Below, piece by piece: positions 59,945 through 64,000 of a stretch of 64,000 bases of DNA. The notes beneath the pieces are model-generated. The model searched no databases. It was not told the origin of the DNA and worked only from the letters and a program-made list of their open reading frames with translations. Location: NCBI GenBank assembly GCA_049972525.1, contig JBMFKI010000001.1:1-64000 (forward strand). Direction: 5' to 3'. Positions within the stretch are counted from its first letter, which is position 1. Every line of letters starts with the position of its first letter. The translations under genes and the position numbers were made by a program. Source of the DNA: JAVZLQ01 sp049972525 (GTDB lineage: Archaea; Thermoproteota; Bathyarchaeia; Bathyarchaeales; Bathycorpusculaceae).

Positions 59945-60536
59945 AATTTTCATTTAAACGTTTAAGAACAATCGTCAAAACATCTCTGGCAACAGAAGTC
60001 TTTGGTTTATCTCCATCAATCCTAACAAGCCTGCCTATTTCAACAAATTTCATGTAAACGTCACGCACTTTTTTCTGCGTCTCCAAGTTTTCCATAACAG
60101 ACTTTTTTGTTTTAACCCTTTGAATCGCAACTTCAGGCTTTACGTCTAAAAAAAGTGCCAGGTCCGGAGCTATCGCATACACGTTTACTTTTTCAATCCA
60201 GTTAAAATCCAAGCCAGCCGCTCCTTGATAGGCTAACGAAGAGAAAATGTAGCGGTCGGAAACAACTATTTTTCCATTTTCCAAAGCGGGAACAACTTCT
60301 TTTTCTAAATGCTCAAAGCGGTCAGCTGCAAAGAGTAAGGCTTCAACAACGGTGGAAACTCGCTGCTTTGCGTTTAGGCAGTATCTTTTTATGAATTTTC
60401 CAATTTTGCCTTTGCTTGGCTCAGCAGTATACACGGCATCGTATCCAGCTTTTCTTAAAGCCTTCACAAGAAGCTTTGCTTGAGTTGTTTTCCCACAACC
60501 ATCTAAACCCTCAATACAGATGAAAAGCCCTTTCAT
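59931..60536 (-). CDS. tmk: Thymidylate kinase
   Basis: Phosphorylates dTMP to dTDP. FICIEGLDGCGKTTQAKLLV is the P-loop; VVSDRYIFSSLAYQGAAGLD carries the DR(Y/H) motif and FLDVKPEVAIQRVKTKK the lid region. 201 aa. Complete. Confidence 0.94.
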   Translation of the reverse strand: MKGLFICIEGLDGCGKTTQAKLLVKALRKAGYDAVYTAEPSKGKIGKFIKRYCLNAKQRVSTVVEALLFAADRFEHLEKEVVPALENGKIVVSDRYIFSSLAYQGAAGLDFNWIEKVNVYAIAPDLALFLDVKPEVAIQRVKTKKSVMENLETQKKVRDVYMKFVEIGRLVRIDGDKPKTSVARDVLTIVLKRLNENFKVL

Positions 60537-60629
60537 CTACCATTCCTTTTCTGCGCTTTAGGAGCATTAGGCATTATAAGAACAAAGAAGCATTAAATAA
60601 TTACTCTAAAGAACGCGGGAGAATCGGCA

Positions 60630-61910
60630 ATGCCCAAAACCTATTGGGGTGAAATAAAAGACCCCGTGCATGGATATGTTTACATAACCAATGTAGAAAA
60701 GGAAATCATAGACTCCTATCCTGTGCAAAGGATGCGCCGGCTACGCCAACTCGCAGGCGCAGAATATGTTTATCCTGGAGCAAACCACACGAGATTTGAA
60801 CATTCAATTGGCGTCATGTATTTAGCTGGCAAAGTTATTGAAAACCCGAACATTGCACAAAGGATAAGCGAAGAAGAGGCAGATATTGTTAGGATTGCAG
60901 CCCTGCTTCATGATGTTGGACACGGTCCTTTTTCGCATGTCTTTGAACACTTGCTTGACAAAGAGCTGGGAAAGACGCATGAAGATTTAACAAGATGGAT
61001 TATCTCGAACAGCGAACTGAAGGACTTGCTTAGCAAATATGGATACCGCCCAGAAGAAGTAAGTAGGCTTGCAACCGGCGTTCTCCATAAACCAAAGAAA
61101 ACATTCCTAGATCAAATAATAAGCAGCGCCGTGGACGTGGATAAACTTGATTTTGTAATTAGGGACACACATCACACTGGTGCAGAGTACGGCTATGTTG
61201 ACATTTTCCGTTTGATCCACGCATTAGACATTGTTGATGAAAACCTGGCTGTAGACTTAGGAGCCCTATCTGCACTCGAGTCCCTAATAATTGCTCGAAT
61301 GGAATCCTTCAAAAGCATATATTTCCACCGCGTCGGGAGAGCAGCGCAAATAATGTTGGCAATGGCTATGGAAAAGGCAAACAGCGAACTAGGTTTGTCA
61401 AACTTCAAGACTACAGAGGAGTACCTAGCCATGGATGACTACACAGTTTGGACCAGACTTAAAAACTGCAGAAAATCTAAAGACATCATCGAGAACCTTG
61501 AAAGACGAAAAATGCTAAAATGCGCCTACGAAAAAACATTTTATGAAAAAGACATCATAATTTCAAATGTTTTCCGCCAAGAATCCCACAGAAAACAGCT
61601 ACAAGTGGATATTGCAAAAAAGGCGGAAGTTGAAACAGACGCCGTAATAATAGATGTCCCAACAGTTCCATCAGTTCCCTATCATCATTCAGCCCTCATG
61701 GAACCCATGGAAATCCCAACGTTCTACAAGACAAGGGATGGCGAAAAAATTCCGCAGAAACTAAGTGAAATATCGAAAATCTTTGAAGTTCTAAAGGGCT
61801 TCATGAACATACTTCGTGTGTACACAGATGAAAAAAACCGCGAAAAAGTAAGTAACGCCGCTGCCAAAATTTTAGGCGACATTCCAACAACCGCCAAAAT
61901 ATCATATTAA
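60630..61910 (+). CDS. HD-domain phosphohydrolase (dNTPase/SAMHD1-like)
   Basis: 426 aa. The HD metal site is in TRFEHSIGVMYLAGKV and IAALLHDVGHGPFSHVFEHL (His, His-Asp), with a later Asp in SSAVDVDKLDFVIRD. KDPVHGYVYITNVEKEIIDS and YPVQRMRRLRQLAGAEYVYP at the N-terminus are typical of the YdhJ/SAMHD1-like group, which hydrolyses dNTPs or related nucleotides. Placed 6 nt before the phosphomevalonate dehydratase genes and possibly co-transcribed. Proximity to tmk fits nucleotide control but is only suggestive. Confidence 0.87.
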   Translation: MPKTYWGEIKDPVHGYVYITNVEKEIIDSYPVQRMRRLRQLAGAEYVYPGANHTRFEHSIGVMYLAGKVIENPNIAQRISEEEADIVRIAALLHDVGHGPFSHVFEHLLDKELGKTHEDLTRWIISNSELKDLLSKYGYRPEEVSRLATGVLHKPKKTFLDQIISSAVDVDKLDFVIRDTHHTGAEYGYVDIFRLIHALDIVDENLAVDLGALSALESLIIARMESFKSIYFHRVGRAAQIMLAMAMEKANSELGLSNFKTTEEYLAMDDYTVWTRLKNCRKSKDIIENLERRKMLKCAYEKTFYEKDIIISNVFRQESHRKQLQVDIAKKAEVETDAVIIDVPTVPSVPYHHSALMEPMEIPTFYKTRDGEKIPQKLSEISKIFEVLKGFMNILRVYTDEKNREKVSNAAAKILGDIPTTAKISY

Positions 61911-61916
61911 GCGTGC

Positions 61917-62354
61917 ATGGCTATGCAAACAGCAACAACATTAAGAGGAAGAAAAATCGTCGAAGGCTACTGCAAAGCAGAGGCGCTAGTGTCAAAAATA
62001 CCGATAAGCTTCCTCGGTGGAATTGACCCGGCAAACGGAAAAGTAATCGAGAAAAATCATGATTTATGTGGCGAGTGCGTAAAGGACAAGGTTCTGTGCT
62101 TTCCACATGGACACGGATCAACTGTAGGCAGCTATGTCTTATATGCTCTTGCTAAGAAAAATTTGGCTCCGAAAGCCATAGTAAACAAAATAGCAGACCC
62201 GGTTGTCGTCGCAGGAGCCATAATCGCAAATATCCCAATGGTTGACAAAATAGACATCTCGAAGATAAGGACAGGCGACTTACTTGAAGTTAATGCCACA
62301 AAAGGTTTTGTTAAAATCATAAACAGAAAGGTGACGCAGACAAAATGTATTTAA
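61917..62354 (+). CDS. Phosphomevalonate dehydratase small subunit (aconitase X swivel domain)
   Basis: DUF126 family: RGRKIVEGYCKAEALVSKIP, then LGGIDPANGKVIEKNHDLCG and FPHGHGSTVGSYVLYALA, where the Ser of GHGST (residue 68) is the conserved catalytic serine. 145 aa. With the large subunit it dehydrates (R)-5-phosphomevalonate to trans-anhydromevalonate 5-phosphate in the archaeal mevalonate pathway, supplying isoprenoid ether lipids. Overlaps the large-subunit gene by 10 nt. Confidence 0.92.
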   Translation: MAMQTATTLRGRKIVEGYCKAEALVSKIPISFLGGIDPANGKVIEKNHDLCGECVKDKVLCFPHGHGSTVGSYVLYALAKKNLAPKAIVNKIADPVVVAGAIIANIPMVDKIDISKIRTGDLLEVNATKGFVKIINRKVTQTKCI

Positions 62355-63517
62355 CAAAAGAGGAAGAACGCGTATACGATGGAGAATTCGGCTGGGCAAA
62401 CCAAATATGCATGAAAATCCTTGTGCGCCTAGGCGAACTTTTTGGTGCGGACAAGCTCACATCCATAAACTCCGCACATGTTTCAGGAGTTTCATACAAA
62501 ACATTAGGAGATGCACCGTCAGATTTTCTAAAAGCCCTAGCAAAAGCCGATGCAAAAGTGCAGGTGAAGGCAACAACAAACCCACACAGCATAGACAAAA
62601 AACACATCTGCAAAAAGATTCCACAAGAAATGTGTCAAAAACAGCGGACCATCACAAAAACTTTCGAAAAGATGGGCTTCACAAACTCTCTAACATGCAC
62701 ACCGTACTACCTGGAAACGCCCAAACACAACTCACATTTAGCCTGGTCCGAATCATCAGCTGTTGTATACGCGAACTCCGTTCTAAAGGCATGGACAAAC
62801 CGTGAAGGCGGTCCAAGCGCCCTTGCAGCAGCCATCATCGGAAAAACACCAAACTATGGAATGCATAAAGCTGAAGAACGCGAACCAAAAGCCATAGTAA
62901 CATTAAACACAAAACTAAAAAACGAAACAGAATTCGGAGCCTTAGGAATCCTTCTAGGCGAAATTTTAGGCGACAAAATCCCAACAATAAAGGGCTTAGA
63001 AGGCGCCTCAAACGACGACTTGAAACAGTTAGGCGCTGCTATGGCATCAACTGGAATGATTAACATGTTCCACATCTATAATACAAATGTAAAAACAGAA
63101 AAACTTGAAAGAATAGACGTTGAAAGAAAAGATTTAGCACAGATAAGTCAAAAGCTAACGACATCAACAAAAAAGCCAGATCTAGTTTTCATCGGTTGCC
63201 CACATTGCTCGCTCAGTGAAATTAAAAAAGTTTCAAGCTTAATCGGTAACAGAAAAGTCAAAAGCGACATTGAATTTTGGGTTTGCACGTCAAGGCATAT
63301 CAAAGAAAAAGCTGGAAAATACGCAGACAAAATTGAAAAATGTGGAGGGCACATCATAACTGACACATGCGCAGTTGTCACATGGACAGAACAACTCGGC
63401 ATAAAAACAATAATGACAAACTCTGCGAAAACAGCTCATTACGCACCAACACTAAACAAGGCAGAAACAATATTTGCACCACTAGAAAACTGCCTAAAAG
63501 CAGCCGTAAAAGAATGA
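62345..63517 (+). CDS. Phosphomevalonate dehydratase large subunit (aconitase X catalytic)
   Basis: DUF521/AcnX large subunit of 390 aa: LTKEEERVYDGEFGWANQIC and AHVSGVSYKTLGDAPSDFLK at the N-terminus, then LTCTPYYLETPKHNSHLAWS, FIGCPHCSLSEIKKVSSLI and TDTCAVVTWTEQLGIKTIMT, where the cysteines bind the Fe-S cluster. Complete. The ORF pair defines the archaeal-type mevalonate route rather than the eukaryotic one. Confidence 0.93.
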   Translation: MYLTKEEERVYDGEFGWANQICMKILVRLGELFGADKLTSINSAHVSGVSYKTLGDAPSDFLKALAKADAKVQVKATTNPHSIDKKHICKKIPQEMCQKQRTITKTFEKMGFTNSLTCTPYYLETPKHNSHLAWSESSAVVYANSVLKAWTNREGGPSALAAAIIGKTPNYGMHKAEEREPKAIVTLNTKLKNETEFGALGILLGEILGDKIPTIKGLEGASNDDLKQLGAAMASTGMINMFHIYNTNVKTEKLERIDVERKDLAQISQKLTTSTKKPDLVFIGCPHCSLSEIKKVSSLIGNRKVKSDIEFWVCTSRHIKEKAGKYADKIEKCGGHIITDTCAVVTWTEQLGIKTIMTNSAKTAHYAPTLNKAETIFAPLENCLKAAVKE

Positions 63518-63566
63518 GGAGGATAAGGTTTATTCGAATGAAAAAGTAAATTGCATGTGCTTCCAC

Positions 63567-63641
63567 GCTCCGGTAGTATAGCCCGGTCAAGTATTCCGGC
63601 CTTTCGAGCCGGAGACGCGGGTCCGAATCCCGCCCGGAGCA
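63567..63641 (+). tRNA. tRNA-Glu (anticodon TTC)
   Basis: Acceptor GCTCCGG pairs with CCGGAGC (63634-63640), discriminator A. The anticodon arm CCGGC-CTTTCGA-GCCGG gives TTC, and the T arm is GCGGG-TCCGAAT-CCCGC. 75 nt; CCA is not encoded, unlike the two tRNA-Arg genes. Confidence 0.93.
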
Positions 63642-63769
63642 TTTAATTTTAAGTTCGTTTTGGGCTTATTTCAACTAAAAAAGACTAATTTAAGTTATTT
63701 TTAAAAGCGGGCGTAAATTAGAAACGAATTTACTGGCAAAAAGCCATTTACTTTGAGTTTAGATATCAG

Positions 63770-64000
63770 TTAAGTTTGTCGGTAGACACGTTTGCGATGA
63801 CCCACAACCAATAAAAATACTTCATTTTTCTTAACTTGATAAAGAACTCTGTAATCACCTACTCTTAAAGAGTAAACGCCTTTCCATTCACCGCGTAAGG
63901 GCTTTCCTACGTAAGGGTTGGTCTTTAATATGTTGATCTCTCGAAGCATTCGCACTTGAACATCTCTATCTAAAGCTTTAATGTTCTTTAAGAAACGAGG
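63770..64000 (-). CDS. RelE/ParE-type toxin, N-terminus beyond the window
   Basis: The frame is open to the right edge: PRFLKNIKALDRDVQVRMLR, then EINILKTNPYVGKPLRGEWK and GVYSLRVGDYRVLYQVKKNE, VFLLVVGHRKRVYRQ. The LRVGDYRVLYQV strand and the VGHRKRVY ending are the RelE catalytic/basic signature of ribosome-dependent mRNA interferases. The first strand and any antitoxin lie outside. The ATG at 63955 is internal, not the start. Confidence 0.85.
   Translation of the reverse strand, partial: PRFLKNIKALDRDVQVRMLREINILKTNPYVGKPLRGEWKGVYSLRVGDYRVLYQVKKNEVFLLVVGHRKRVYRQT

Noticed and set aside
1..64000. CRISPR array or rRNA operon
   Set aside because: No regularly spaced identical repeats and no rRNA-like sequence seen on reading through the window.

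Overview
The window is archaeal. Diagnostic genes include Hel308 helicase, class I lysyl-tRNA synthetase, two deoxyhypusine synthase paralogues, class V fructose-1,6-bisphosphate aldolase/phosphatase, both subunits of the aconitase-X type phosphomevalonate dehydratase, and UPF0147 and UPF0148 proteins. There are many TTG starts, TATA-like boxes, 1-25 nt gene overlaps, tRNA genes with encoded CCA, and one tRNA with an intron at a non-canonical position. Together these point to the TACK/Thermoproteota side, most likely a Bathyarchaeia-like lineage. The taxon is inference: no rRNA gene is present.

Layout. 1-9.6 kb is an accessory zone packed with type II toxin-antitoxin (TA) genes (VapBC, AbrB/PIN), their wreckage, a truncated methyltransferase, a decayed nucleotidyltransferase and a coiled-coil nuclease, interrupted by housekeeping genes (a zinc-ribbon protein, a ZIP transporter, a tRNA thiolase). 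Two stretches in it (about 1986-2178 and 3053-3252) are degenerate copies of DNA lying intact near 9.5 and 8.3 kb. 9.6-17.3 kb is a surface-sugar region: dTDP-rhamnose genes (rmlA, rmlC, an SDR with a CTG start, rmlD), malate dehydrogenase, a flippase and a two-domain NodB/FemAB-like protein. 17.3-20.6 kb is an overlapping Fe-S operon with two cysteine desulfurases around one NifU scaffold. 20.7-24.7 kb is hel308 carrying a 569-aa intein. 24.7-36.8 kb holds purB, a cysteine-less AsnB-like ligase overlapping an HDAC-family gene, a ferredoxin, a membrane-anchored coiled-coil protein, a radical SAM protein, a GT4 glycosyltransferase, an AbrB/PIN pair, a wHTH regulator and the FBP aldolase/phosphatase.

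37-40.3 kb is a second accessory patch beginning at the intron-bearing tRNA-Arg(CCG). A degenerate copy of that tRNA's 3' end lies 1 kb downstream, with TA pairs inside and beyond. 40.4-43.9 kb is an uncharacterised amidoligase cluster: YkgJ-type metal-cluster protein, GCS2-type carboxylate-amine ligase and, divergently, a stand-alone RLAN domain protein overlapping a RimK-like ATP-grasp ligase. 44-50.7 kb contains the two convergent deoxyhypusine synthases, a GalT-like nucleotidyltransferase, deoC, argS and a second HDAC-family gene. 51-53.8 kb has small proteins, a frameshifted DedA gene, paired wHTH genes and tRNA-Arg(GCG). 53.8-64 kb is housekeeping: lysS with its operon, small conserved archaeal proteins, tmk, an HD phosphohydrolase, the phosphomevalonate dehydratase pair, tRNA-Glu and a RelE toxin running off the end.

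Cross-cutting signals. At least three genes, and perhaps a fourth, have no ATG/GTG/TTG where homology demands a start; CTG is the best start candidate, once with a perfect Shine-Dalgarno sequence. Two genes are broken exactly at A7 runs. Protein-family assignments are from recognised motifs and remembered family features, not from database searches.
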